Assembly: GCA_003260075.1 (NCBI GenBank)
Contig: QLIY01000187.1
Span: forward strand, 89,707 to 153,706
Length of the DNA: 64,000 nucleotides
Direction of reading: 5' to 3'
Source: Phallusia mammillata
Taxonomy: Eukaryota; Chordata; Ascidiacea; Phlebobranchia; Ascidiidae
Shown here in pieces: positions 49,410-63,100 of the stretch. The notes below the pieces were generated by a model that saw nothing but the letters and a program-made list of their open reading frames with translations, did no database searches and was not told where the DNA came from. Numbering within the stretch: position 1 is the stretch's first letter; each line of letters starts with the position of its first letter. The translations under genes were made by a program, and so were the position numbers.

Positions 49410-51301
49410 ATGACGTCTATATCTCAAACCAGTAACGTAATGCTTCAGCACCTTAACGCAAACCATCAAAAAAACAAAAGATTGCTGCAAGTCGAGATCA
49501 GCGAACGCAAGGTGAAGTTTAACGACGTTTGTGAGAGCGGATATTCCACCACAACTTCCAGTGACGACGGTACTAATTCACCTCTAAAGCAAATGACATC
49601 GGACAAAGCCTTCCATCTGTACGCGGCCCCACACGGCGCCTATACCTCCCGGGTCGCCCACGGCAAACGCATGCAACATGTTACGGAAGCCCATCAACAC
49701 AATTTGTGGTACGATCATCCGCAGCATCAAGAATACGTCGATCCCAGCTCTGCTATGACCTCAGTATCTATGACCCCCTCGCCAACACCGTCATTTACAA
49801 AATCAGACGACGACGCAAGTGGCTACTGCTACGTTGGCAACGAATTCGACAACCGAGGTTCATACTACGACCCCTTGCACCTCTCTAAAAATTGGAAAGC
49901 TTCTAGCAACTACAACGATGCTGATAGTAGCGAGACCGAATCGTTTCAGTCCGGAAAGCGAGGAATATTGAAGAAGCCGAAAACGTTAAAACTCACAAAG
50001 ACTCACAAGGACCTTCCACAACAACTTTCCCCTTACAACTTTCAATCTCACAGCACACAAGTCAGTCCCATTCGCGTTCCTGCGGTTTACCCGACCGAAC
50101 ACAAAACCCCATCGCCTCTGATTTCAAGTGATGGTTCGCGAAAGTCCGCATTTACCCCGGTAGTTCCCCGAAATCAGCGACTAACTAGTGGTAGCGATTT
50201 GTCAGATGTCAGCTCAAGTATTTTCACACCAGTCAAAGGCCCTGCTGTGGCCGACTACGTCATATCTACTGAGATCGACTTTGATGCAGACGAAGATAGT
50301 TTTCCAAGTGATCAGTCGTATGCTGCAAACACAACCCAGCCGATGCTCGAAACTCAGGAAACTTATCCAGGCCATCGCCATGTTCTTCAACGTCCTCAAC
50401 CCACCGTACCAGCCCCGGTGCCTGTCCCGAGAGTTTCCAAAACAATCGGTGATCTTCAGTCATTAAAGATCCATGATAGGCGGACATCGGTTTCCACAGT
50501 GGGATCAAATGCCTCGAGCAGTCCCATACCCAAAGTCGAATCCCTCATCAACGATGCTGTTCGGATTGATGAATACTTGGAGGGCTGCAGCGCAAAAGAG
50601 CTCAAGAGAATTTTGCGAGAAAAACTTGATTCCAAAGACCCGAAATGCATCAAAGCACTTTCTGTACTAATCCCAGACACTGTTGCGAAGCAAGTTATGT
50701 CACACTGCGTCCGTTGCCACAAGGTGTGTTAAATGAAGTTTTTATATTTTTATACTTAAACTTACATTAGGGCCGTAAATGAATTGTCCAAAAGGTTACT
50801 TCATGTAAGCTTTGCATTAGTTGCATATTCAAACTGTAAATTTGCTTGTTACAGAGTTATAACCCGAATGAACGCGGCCGGTGCTTTTTGCCCCATCCCG
50901 AGTCGATGGTGTATAAATTGGGCCAGGATAACGAGGGAGCAAACTTCCAGTGTCAATGCTGCAAGACCGGATTTCGTCTCCTTAAAATGGATTTCTACGA
51001 GGAATCGACAAACTCACTTCTAACAGGTGGGAGTGTGCGCGATTTGATTACAGAGTGGCGGGCCGCCGCAACTCGTAAATGCTGAGAGTATNATAAATTG
51101 GGCCAGGATAACGAGGGAGCAAACTTCCAGTGTCAATGCTGCAAGACCGGATTTCGTCTCCTTAAAATGGATTTCTACGAGGAATCGACAAACTCACTTC
51201 TAACAGGTGGGAGTGTGCGCGATTTGATTACAGAGTGGCGGGCCGCCGCAACAGGTCTGATTGGCCGTAATGGTCCTAGCGACGACACTTTTTGGTGTTG
51301 A
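49410..51301 (+). CDS. Unrecognised protein with KVKF motif and Cys/His-rich C-terminal domain
   Basis: Two exons: 49410-50723 (438 codons from ATG 49410, just after an acceptor TTTTGCAG at 49398) and from 50855 (TTGTTACAG|AGT), joined in phase 0. Most of exon 1 is Ser/Pro/Thr-rich and probably disordered; it holds ERKVKFND (KVKF, residues 34-37, fits the RVxF docking motif for protein phosphatase 1) and GILKKPKTLKLTK. The last 60 residues of exon 1 are helical and charged (CSAKELKRILREKLDSKD). Across the splice site lies a putative zinc-binding domain: HCVRCHKSYNPN, CFLPHP, then FQCQCCKTGFRL. The final exon is assembled twice around a single N (50913-51072 and 51093-51252); reading one copy through gives the end GLIGRNGPSDDTFWC and about 526 residues in all. 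The first copy alone ends early in RKC. I cannot name the family. Confidence 0.75.
50913..51252. repeat. 160-bp exon segment duplicated around a single N
   Basis: 50913-51072 and 51093-51252 are identical. Between them lie 19 bases (TCGTAAATGCTGAGAGTAT) and the N at 51092. The same 19 bases occur at 43255-43273, so the join is chimeric. Confidence 0.88.
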
Positions 51302-54300
51302 TGACAAGTTGGAGGTGATAATGGCTGAATAATATTTACGAAACTTTCGTTTTTGGCAACACTGTCCGATCGGAATTCGCTTAATGCTTCTTGCCATCAG
51401 CCGGGAAGTATGCGGCCTGTCTCACTACAAACCGGGTACCAGGGCGCACTAGTCTCGCAGAACACTTTTTAATAGCACCCGACCTTTAACCTAATTGGCG
51501 GAAAGGAGTGCCAATACCTTTTCAGCATAGGGGTAGACAGCAGGTGTTGGAAATAGGCCATTATGTTAATCCGTCTATTTGATTTCCAGGTCACTGCTAT
51601 AGTGGTCACCACACCACAAACCCGGAAAGTGTCGATTATCGAATCTCAGAGGGAGCTGCAAAGTCATGCGAGGAGAACGGCTGTGTGGAGTTTTACGTAT
51701 GATGATCAACAACGCGAAAGTTCTATTTCTACCCAACCCACATGTCCCTACGGCGGTCGGTCATCGACGAAAAACCTATTCTCACACGATGCACTTCTCA
51801 ATGGATATTTTAATTGCACGTTGTAGCAATAATAGATCGGAGATAAGATTGACCGAAGAGCTTTGCCGTTAAAAGCGCGGCATTAATTGATGTTTATGAA
51901 TTTCTCACCGCACTCGTATTTCGTATTCGGTTGTTTTCAATGAGTAACTTGTTTTTCGTTCACTGCTGTTTATCTTCTTTATTTGCACACTGTGTTTCCG
52001 TCTTTATCTATGTTTCGAAATACTGAGAAGCATTCATTGCACCTGCCATAAGGCTCACAACAATCCACGTTCATTGAAATAGTTTGTTAAGTTTTGTATT
52101 CTTGCAAAAAGATTTAATATAATTAAATTTGCTTAAATGCTGCTCGGCAACCATTGGTTCAGCTCAAATTTGATATTAGCATCTTTAACACCCAGTTGCA
52201 ATACGTGTGACCTTTACAGCTATTGTCAGCCTCGATTTAATAACTGGTTGACTTAGGCCACATCAAACATTCCGACGAGAGTTTATACACTGTTGTTCAT
52301 TGTTTGTTTTTTTGTCAATACAAAGTGTTGATTACACATTTCTATTTTTCGAATAATATATCATATCGTTAGATGCCAAGTGGCACAGATGAATTTAATG
52401 TTCACAATAAAATTACCACTGACATTACTTCTTTGTTAGCTTTTTTTCTGAACTCAGCTTTGAATAGTGGTCTTGCACTTGCGGGTAGAGTTATGAAGAG
52501 AACAGAAAACCATGGTTATTTGCACGCTTATTAAGGGTTACCAGACGTCCGGAATTTGGGAGAAAAATCTGTGTCCGGAGCAAAATTTAAAAAACAAACG
52601 TCTCTAAACGTCCGGAATCTAAGTGTTTAGTTGCCTTTGTTACAGTAGTTCTCACAATTATTTCTTTACCTTTGAACTGTTATCTTTGCTGCTTTTGACG
52701 CAAGACGCATGAATTGAAGTCTATTTGGTGATACTCTGTTAAAAAAAGGACCGGATCTTGTAAAACTGACTCATTGAAAACAGAATCAGCGCTTTTTGTC
52801 TATGTGATAGTGTTCACAGGACGCCAGGCCTATTAAAGGCGTTATACCGAACTATGTAATGTGACAGGAATGGTATGTTACCTGAAACGGAATGTAAAAC
52901 ATACTATGTACCGCATTGTAACGGAAGTTTGGTGTGTTCAAAGATATTTGTTGAAGAAATTTTGCTCTCGCAGACCCAAGCTTAGAGCAGTAACTGACTG
53001 AAGTTTTGTCGACAAGCGTTAAACTGAAAACCCTTTGGTCACGTGGTCAGTCTGGTATAGCAAATTAGTCTAAATACGATCCAACGGTATCTGACTTTCT
53101 TTTCACCTATTTAATTTTCTGCCAACTTCTGGCACACGTTTTCACCGTTATAGCATGGTGTAATGTAAGCTTCGCAAAAATCCAACAATCCATTAGCGCT
53201 AATACTCTAATAAATGCATTAGGGAATACGTTGTTAGTACTTCATTCTTCAGGCACACGAAAAATCTCATGCAACACATTTTTGTACAACTGCGATAGTA
53301 GAAAAACATTGGGATTAACAATTTTCGCCCTGGCGTTTGTACAATGTTAGCCTTGGCAGTGCTTTAAAGCATGGCTCTACCTTCCAACGAATACAATAAA
53401 AAAACACGCAAAATATGTACATCTTATTCTCACATACATCACATGCATTTACGTCGGGGCGGGTAAAATAGCAATGTAGGAATAAAACTTGTGTAGATAT
53501 TAGTACACATATATTGCCAATATTCGGAAATTGTAATAAGGAACAGTTGCGTATTGTACTATATTTTGCCTGCTTGAAAGCGAAAAAAGTAATTTAGTTC
53601 CCATGGGCTTGGTTTAAACAAAACGAAATCGAGGCGGGAGGCCCAAACAAAAATGGGAACCAATTGTGTTTTACGGATCATCACTCGTGCGAAAGAGCGC
53701 AGTTAATTGTGACAAGGTGGCAATCTTATGTTGGACTGAATGGGACGACTCCCACTTCGTACCATAGCTGAAGATGACACGGTTTGAGCGTCACTTTCGA
53801 GCCTTAGAAATGTACGTTAATAGCTTAAGGTGCGCGTGATGTAATGAGGCAACGTAAAGTGGCGTTAAGTGCGAGAAGACAGGCATCACCCTTTTGGCGG
53901 TCAATTCAAAGAAGTCTTGCTACTTGTGTGAACACGTAGTGGTAATAAAAGCAGTAACTTGTAAATCCGAGGATGAGGTTGTCAACAGGGCACTCAAGGT
54001 TCCACGCCGACGGCCCAATTTTAACTGATAAACCATCTTAGCTTTTCCAACGAGTGATCCGCCTCTTGCACGTGTTATTAGTCTCAGATTTGTTTTCGAG
54101 CATCACCAATAGCGTTTGCCTGCAGCGGTTAGTTCGGAGCCGAGTGGTTGTCGAGTAATTGCTCGACTCATTGCTGGTCGCCGTATTGTTGCTCGATTGA
54201 TGTTCCGTCTGGAGCAAGCACGATCGACTTCATTCCTGAAGTGGTTTCCAATCGACGTTCAGTTGTTGTGGTTCTGTACGTCTTGGTGATGGTCGTAACC

Positions 54301-57102
54301 TTCGAAAACAAGCAATTTCCGTTCAACAACAACAGTTTGATTTGTTAAATATCCAAGGGTGTTACAATGTTCAAAATTGTCTTTGTTAAGTAAAGACAAA
54401 AAATATTCGTTTTTGCAAAAAAAAGTTCATTTTACTGTGCATCAAACTGTATCTTACTGTGCTGGTCAATAACATTGTTGCAACTTAAAGTGGGAGAATA
54501 CCCAATGATATTACAATGATATAATAGCTAAATACTATAAACAACACTCGGATGTTTGCTGGTATGCAGCACAAATTTCCTAACAATTTATAATAGGCCA
54601 CTTGAAGCACACGAAAGGTCAAGATTTGAAAATAGAAATTCAAACTTATTTTAACAAACCACTCGTAACAATTTAAATGTTTTGAAGGATGATTAGGACT
54701 GCGAAGTTAAACATGCAAATAAATTGTAAAGTGAGCATCAAAAAAAATGTCAGGTTTCGTACAACTGGACTCGTTCGTAAACAAGTCACAAAACGTTGCC
54801 TTAAACCGCGGATGCGCCTAGTAACTTACACTTACGACTAAATGCGCAATTTATGTTGACATTGACATTAGGCATTCACACAAATTGCTACGACCAAACC
54901 CAATTCAGCACGTCGCGCCATGTCACGTGGGTGTGTATTTAGAACGTGGGATGTTAATAAACTGTTTTTAGGGACTGTTAGTACCCGGCACTGGAAGTCG
55001 ACGGAAACGATTACCATTTCTCGGGAAGGAAAAAGTGCGATCGTTTTGAAAGCTAATTCCCTAATGTTAAGATCTACGACACTAACGTGCTGTTTAACTT
55101 TCAGTTAATTCCCAGGTCCGCGGTTAGTCGATATTGGGCTTGGTCAAGATTTATTTGCAAACTATTTGCAAGTTTTGAAACGTCGCAGGGTTGAGAAAAG
55201 GCGTTAACTTAAGTTTAACTTTAAGCGAATGCATGACCTTAATTGGCGCTCAATGTTGCCAATCGCAATGATTACTGGATGTCAAAAATCGTGGTCGTAA
55301 TAAGACATCTGTTGGCAACGGAAATTAAATGCCTGACGTTCTTAGTCCTGCTAGAGGCTATGATAGCTGTTTAGTGCACTGTCATCATTTCAGAAACAAT
55401 ATTATTTACGCGAAGAATTCTGCACAATTTTTTTGTGGTAAAACTGCAAAGTTGATTGGTGACTTTTTTTTCTAGTGCAGTAAATGTTTCGAAACATTTT
55501 TGCTTGTTTACTTTACCGTTTGTTTAATTTTTACGATCTTAATGTGCGGTAACTTGCAATCTGCGATCTTAATTTGCGGCAACTTGCACCAAAATACGAT
55601 TTCACCAAAAATGTTTCGGATTTTGTGCGGATATGGGCTATGTCTCGTTTTAAAACCGGTTTACTGTAGTCCTGTCATTCTGTCAGCAAGTGATAGTGAG
55701 AACGATACGAAATACTCACTATCTGAGCTTATCGATAAAAAATATCGTAGAACACGAACAATATTTTTGGCCGACCCTAACGTTTATGTGCCCTGGAAAA
55801 ACTAATTGAAAAGCGAATTTGCTGCATCAGGGAACTGGCGCCACGTCTGCAAACACTATGGCTGTGTTCTTCAAAGCCCGGCCGCCTCTTTTAAGTAAAC
55901 GAAAAATTGCTGCGTGAGAATTTAAAATAGAACATTTTAAGGGATAGGAGTACTAAGGGCGTCATTGTAGTGGTAAATTGCAGTTTTTTATTACATTAAT
56001 TCAGTGGGCGCTCGTCGTACTGTTAAGCTTTTGCAAAATACCTGCATAGTCGTTGCCTACAATAACTGATGGAAGTCAATTGAAATAGTAATTGACATAA
56101 CATTCTGAAGAACAATTGACAGCCTTTTTACAGATTTAGTTGCGTTTTATGCATGTTATTTGAAATATTCTAAACCACACTAAAACAATAATTTTGGACA
56201 GAAAAGCCTAAAATGGACACTCTATCTCGTACCCCTTATTTGGTGTTTTGCACCCCTAGGGTATATACGTACCCCCAGTTAAGGACTTTTGCAATATTAG
56301 TTAGTACCAACGTCAGATGTGTAGTTAACTGTGTGGTCCAATTATAATTTGTCATGGCCGGTAGATTAACTGATAAAATTTGTAATAATCTAAGCACCAA
56401 ACCTAATAATTGATCTCACGCCCTCCAAGACAACGCGATTACGTAAACTTTGGCGTTGTTTCAAATCGATTTTTAGCATTGTATTTTAAATGGGGCTTTT
56501 CGAAGGTGTGATCCAGTAAGACCGGTACCAAATTGCCTCGCCACAGACGTCACTGACCGGCCTCGAGGAGATGCAAATGTCCACAACAGGGTAATTATTT
56601 GGGCGTCATTCAACCCAACGCTTCGGTTTCAGTGGTGTGAAGTAGGTGGGCGGATGTAACTATTGGTTGGGTAACGCCGCGCGGAGAAATAAAGTTCCCA
56701 GCATACCAAATATAACGCCTCCTGCTATACAGTAGTCGTTTTATAATTGCAGGGTTTTGACAACTTCTATCGAATCTGTTCAGGAAACTTTGGCCGGTTT
56801 GCTCAGTTCAAGATATAAGAGGTTCTTTCCAAGCGGATGTCGCTGCTCTCTGTGGCCGGTATGCAAGTTATAATTGTGCATTTCAAGATGGACCTAATCT
56901 TTGAAAAACTAAAAACTTGGAAGCCTACCATTGCCGGGATTACTAACATAAACACATGAAGTGGTCTGGTCAATGCGTCGCTTTTGTTTCTTAATGCCCG
57001 ACAGCCGGCACAAAATAACGTCGTAGTGATATTGGCCAAAGCTTAGTTTTTAATGTAACATTTACATCTTTAGAAGAGCATGTGTACTCCAAAAATGTAT
57101 TT
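51302..57102. other. 5.8 kb with no recognised gene
   Basis: AT-rich, with short ORFs only. One repeat-like patch (GGTTACCAGACGTCCGGAAT near 52538 and AAACGTCCGGAATCTAAG near 52604) resembles transposon ends but is not paired as inverted repeats. It separates the plus-strand gene at 49410 from the 3' end of the minus-strand Calx-beta/FN3 gene. Confidence 0.55.
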
Positions 57103-57107
57103 TTATT
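57102..57107 (-). terminator. AATAAA overlapping the stop of the Calx-beta/FN3 gene
   Basis: AAAGAATAAAAATAC on the minus strand: the stop TAA is part of the polyadenylation signal, supporting this as the last exon. Confidence 0.4.
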
Positions 57108-60100
57108 CTTTCTGTGATTGTGTGATTTTACTTACATCGACATCTCCGTCGGTTGTTTCCTCGACATCAGTAAACACCTGGGTGTCTTGTGAGACGTCCT
57201 TTCGCACATCAGTGTTCATGTATTCCTGTGGGTAAGGATTCACGTAGCCTACTTCTGACTGTGGATTGCTCGTGGTCGACGTCTGAGACGAATAACCCGG
57301 CCCAGTGGCGCTGCTAGTGGACGTGTTGTATGAAATCACTTGCACCTGTTGAAAATACACGAAGTTTAAAAAATTTGCTGAGGTTATTGGCGCTTTAGCG
57401 CGAATCGCATATGTATCATACAAATATGTTCAATTATATGATTACTGTTGAATACATAAGACAGGATGTTAACATTGAAACCACACAATCCTCTTCCAAA
57501 AATGTATTCTTTAATATCATGCAAACCACGCAGTTAGCAACAATAAACCACAGGACAACTAAACAGAGTCACGCTTCTCTAAAAAATATTTGTCCCAGTA
57601 GTTATGTCACACCTGTTGACAACAGAAACCGAAAACATTCTTTGTTACTGACCGAGCATCATGCTTTGTAACAAACAAAGGTTAAACCATTTTAACTTTT
57701 CGGGATAATCAAAAAACGCATTCCACAGTTAGTTTACACCACTGGTGTCCCCCGTTATGTGTAACTGCACCAAGGCGAATATAAGAAACTTCCATGCCAG
57801 TGTAAAATACGAAATACAAAATAAAGTCGAAAAACAACATTCAAACATAAACTGTGTTTTGTTTACCTGAAGCGGCGATCCACACTGTGAGAAGAACATT
57901 TTTTTGTGGTTTAGTTTTTGTTTCCGTTTAGTGGATTGACTTTATTTTAAACTTCGGTTTTATTGCTAAGATTTAACTATACTGCTTTGGTGGTGATTTT
58001 ACCTCTATACGCTGACTGTTTTCGGCCAACTTTGAAAGCTCCTCTTGCGATAACCTTCCGTCGTATTCAACCGTCTCAACCTCAGGATCGGTCTGGCCAT
58101 CTTTGTGAATGTACCTTAACGTTGAGTTCATTTATTGGTTGTATTCTTAACTGAAAACCGTAATGCATTTTTGCGCAATATTAGATGTGTACCTTGTGAC
58201 CCTAGTCTTAGTAGCAGTTTTGGTTTTCGTTTCCATTGATGGTTCGTGTACATGGCGTACAGTAGTTGATATCTAAAATAAACAGTTATTTTTTTACACT
58301 ATTAACATAAAAAAACATGGTTAACGAAATCAGTCAATATAATGGTATAAAAACATGCAGCCAATACTATACCTTTGTTCCACTATCGTCCGACACGTTG
58401 GACACATTTCGACTTCTGTTAGCTTTCCTTACAGCTTCCTCCAAAGCAATCTGCTCCTGTATCGCTTTCATGTTCTCTTCATCCAGGAAGATGGCTGAAA
58501 ACAAATACTAGTTACAAAAAAGTCATTTTAACATACACATCTATTTTCAGAACGTGAAAAGAAACGAAGTAATACATACTCAATTACTCATGGTGGACAT
58601 TGCGTAACATTACAAGATTAGTTTTTACCTGATGGTGGCCTGGATCCCACTTGTTCAATCTTCATAGTAGCATCCCTCGGTGGTCCAGTACCAGCTCTGT
58701 TCTGCGCCCTAACACTGTACATGTAAGTTGTATCTTCAAGCAGATTCTCCACCAGCAGGGAACGGTAATGACCATCCGGAATTTTGATCATTACCGGCGG
58801 TTCTTGTTTTTCGCTATCATCTGGCAATAAAACAGTCAGATTAAAACTCTAAGCAACCTTCCGAAATGGCAAAGACTCGCAGTTCTAACATCTGTATAAC
58901 ACTCTTAAACTGTACAAAAATATTACAAAAGAATGAAAAAAAAGGTATTTTCTTTCAGTTCTGTAACTAATCAGTCTTATGGATTTAGATTAAAAATATC
59001 TATATTGCGTATTTACATAGCCCAAGTTCAGCAAGAGTTTGACATATTTTCGACATTCCAATGACATTTGGTATATAGGGTAGATTAAACCTTATAAGTA
59101 TATTTTACCAGTTGGTTTGTAAACGACTTCATAGCCGACGATTATTCCGTGCGTTACAGCTGGTTCACCCCACGAACAATGTAGTGAAGTGGGGGAGAGA
59201 ACTTGGAATGCCAGGCGATTAGGTGGTCCCGGTACTGAAAATACGAAAAAGTCGTGGTCCCGGTACTAAAATACGAAAAAGTCGATTTTGTACAAACAGA
59301 ATACCTTTGCCTGGAGTTTTGCAGCTAATAACAGCGCTGGAGGCTTGCTGGCCTCCGTCACCTAGAGCTGAGACGACAACTGCATATACGGATTCAGGCT
59401 GAACATCAGCGACATCGAAACTGTGTGTGTTGGCTGGAACTGTGTAACGACGTGGCTCGTCTGCATCTCCTGCTCGTTTGTACGAAACCTGGTCCAAAGC
59501 AACATAGGAGCGTAATTGGTAATTGTTCAGCAGTCAAAGTAAGGCGATGTTTGTCTTGGCTATAGTGTTGAGGATTTTGTTGCTCAATACACAATCACGC
59601 ACGAACTGAAACACCACAAACAGAGTTTTGCGGACACATACTGCTGCAACACATGTTTATCGCACACGAATATTCTTATCAGACTTCCATGTAATACATA
59701 TATGCACTTACATATCCAACAACATTTTCCCGCTCTTATGTAAGTACAAATTTGGTTGCGAACACACAAAAAAATACTTACGAGATACTCGTGGACTGTG
59801 GCTTCCTGTGGCTCCCACGTGACAGAGAAGCTCGTTGCGCTACTGACGTCAATGGAAACATTCTTTGGTGCAACCAAACGAGCTGTGATGAAAATCGAAA
59901 GTTAATTGTGGGTGCTGTATAAGACATAGCTATTCTGTTAACCACTATTTTGCACTTAAAGTAACAACTACTAATTAAAAGATAGACATAAAAGCATAAT
60001 GCAAACTGGCTAAATAGCCACAGTGCAAAGACCAAAGACGTATAGAATTCCTGATCAAACCTACCACTGAAGAGACCCTGGTTCGTCAGATAGAAAGCAA

Positions 60101-63100
60101 CGACGTGGAAACAACCAAAAATGTCAACTTCTTCAGGTGTGTTTGTAACTTTTGGCGTTATTTAACAACAAGCCATTAGTGATTCTGTTTTTGTTTTTTA
60201 GACGTGTGTTTACTGGTTGAAAATTTTGGTATTATTGTGCGTTTGGAATTTTTGTTGTTGCATGGTGATTTTTGTTGTTTAGTACACAAATTCAACAAAC
60301 CGACAAAAAAGTTAGTGTACGAAAAATAAACCACATAGCAAAACGAAAGTAAACATATAAGTTTAGTGAGGTTTAGTGGAATAGTTGTTAGATACAATCT
60401 CGAACAGTAACACTTTTTTAATGGTAAAGTAAAGTATGTAGCTTTTCTAGGTTATTTACAAAGCACACAGTTAGTAATACAAAGGTTATTTTCGACTGGA
60501 CGAAGCTCGATGTTTGCCTGTGAAACAAAATCGAATTAACGAAAATGCAATGTTTTTTATGTTTTTTATTTTAAAAATTGCATTTTCCAAAGCAAAGCGG
60601 CGCTACAAGTGTTCACCTGGGCTCGAATCCTCGCCAGACGCTAAAATTGCAAAAAAACGAACTTTATGACTAAAATGATTTACTGTCAGGATATTATTGA
60701 GTATTGGTACGATGGTTTTTATGATATTTTTTTTGTGTATATTTTGTGAACAAAGTGTGAGCTAATTTTTTCTGTGCACTTTTTTACAATTTTGTTTGAT
60801 ATAACCAACCTTTTCTGGCCGAGGAATCACCTTGGGGGCCATAGATCACTACGTTAGTCTCGTAGCGAGCCATAGTTGCGCCCCCATCAGGTTCGCCCAA
60901 CTCAACGATAAAACTCCGATCAGTGAATTTTTCGCCTGCGGTTTTTCGTGGATCTATTAACGGGACCTTGATCACCGCAGAAGGCTGACCATGAGCGAAG
61001 GTAATCTGCCCCTCGGACTCAATAAAGTCTCTACCAGCAACCGCTGTGTTTTCCCGAGTAAACCAATCAACAGTGACTTCTCCGGTCAGACCAAAAGTAC
61101 GAGCAACCGGCACCACAGCTTCGGTGCCAACACCAAGTTCAAATTCATAATGCTCGTCTGGAAATCCGATTTCACCAGCTGTTCCATCATCTGTGAAAGA
61201 GAAAAAGTTATTGTTATTTCAATTCATTTAGAGAAGCTTAAAATCTGACAGTTTGATTTAACAATAGTCTTAATACATTTACTACAAAAAGTCGACTTTA
61301 TCCATTTGGCTCACATTAGAACATAGTGTTGTTACTTATAATTACTTAATACATTTCATACTCAAAAAGGTTGACCATTTTCTGTGTTAAGCTTCACTTT
61401 GGTTGAAAAATCAATTAAGTAATTTATACAGGCCTTCCAAAACCCGCAATACACAAGGTAACTTTTTGTACCCATAATGCAAAAACACAATTAAAACAGA
61501 GTGTGTGAAAAATTAGATTTACCTTCGAATTCTTGATGGCGGTGTATGCTGGTCTCGTAAGTTGTTTGAGTCTGGTAAGTTGTGAATGTAACAGTTTTTA
61601 TTTCACTATGTTCAGTCATCACAGCAGTGCTTCCAATCTCCCGTCTCACAATTTCTGTGTGCGATGACCGAAACACATCTTCGTCGGACGAACTGGATGA
61701 ACTGCTAGATGAGCTTGACGAACTGCTGGAACTGCTTGCAGATGATCTCCTTCTCAGCGGGTTTAAAACCACCTCTGTTTCGTACAAACCCACTTCAGCA
61801 TCACCGGTAGCGGCCCCGAGCTCGGCAGTAAATGAGCATTGCTTTTTGTAGTGAGAACCCGGCAATAGATCGACTTTAATGCTTTTGCGGATTTCACCAG
61901 CAGCAAACGGCAATTCGCCTTGTGTTTCAACGTAATGCTGCCCCGAGACTGCTGTATTGTCACGAGTGAAAAAATCGACAGCAACTGCTCCACGACAACC
62001 GATCGTCCGACGAACCGGAATCTCAATTTTCACTGGTTTATTCTTCTTCTGTTGTAGACGCGTTGAAGAGATGACAGTCCGTGTGGATTCGAATCCAAGC
62101 ATCCCGGGATCGTTTTCGTCAAGAGGAGCACGAAGCTCAACCTCTGTCTCATAGTTTCCTTCAACTTCAGCCCCTCCACTTGCTAAGCCAAGTTCAATAA
62201 CGAAAGACAGATCTTTTGTGTACTGATTGTATGGCAGCAGTTTGATATCAATATCCTTAACAGTCTGTCCGTCTTCAACGGTAACTTGTCCGCTTGATTC
62301 CTCGTAATGTTTGCCGTTGATAGCTGTGTTGTCTCGGGTAAAGTAGTCCACGCACACTTCGCCACCTGAACCGAACATGCGCATTATAGGGATTGAAATC
62401 TGTGGGTTTCCTGATGTGCCAGTGAAGGCAGGGAAAGTGAAATTGGGTGATGAAAACTCAAGTATTCCAGGTGGATCCTCCTTTGTGGCACTAAGAACAA
62501 CCTCAACAACGTAAATTATACCCATCTGATTTCTCACATGTACAAAAAAGTTCACAGAACGCCTGTATACCGATTTCTTAAGAGGGATCTCAATAGTGCA
62601 TTGGTCTGAGTCCTCTGGAATTTGCGTCAAGCCCTTGCTAGTAGTGTAGTGCTTGTCGGGTTTGGCAGATCCCGGTTTTGTTTTGTACGACAGGGGAATT
62701 GAGTTTTTACATTTGTCGCTGCTTCTGCGTATGGGTATACGTACGACATCGTCATCCAGGACACAAGCCTTTATTTTAGACAGTTTACAGTCAAATTCAT
62801 AGCTTGTCGGTTCTTCATTGGGCTGCAATGTGACTTGGACTTGCTCTGAACGATTATTTTCAGGGTCAGTTAGGAGGATAGTGAAAAACTTCTCTTCAAT
62901 TCTTTTGCATGCTACGGTATCAATTTCAATGTGTCCTTCCGTCTCCCTATCGCCAACAACGGCCTTTCCCGACGTGGCAACGTAATGTTCTCCACTTGTG
63001 GCCGTACCGTCAGCCGTGGCGTAATCAATATAAACGTCACCGCCGCAGCCACCCTTGCGTATTAACGGAATTTTCAGGACTTTTGAATCATCGGTATCAA

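Noticed and set aside
52536..52620. DNA transposon with ACGTCCGGAAT ends
   Set aside because: The two motif copies are direct, not inverted, and no target duplication is visible.
60590..60650. tRNA-like B box GGGCTCGAATCCTCG
   Set aside because: No A box or cloverleaf partner found at the expected distance.
61582..61851. 89-codon plus-strand ORF rich in Leu/Asp/Glu
   Set aside because: Shadow of the polyserine stretch of the Calx-beta gene on the other strand.
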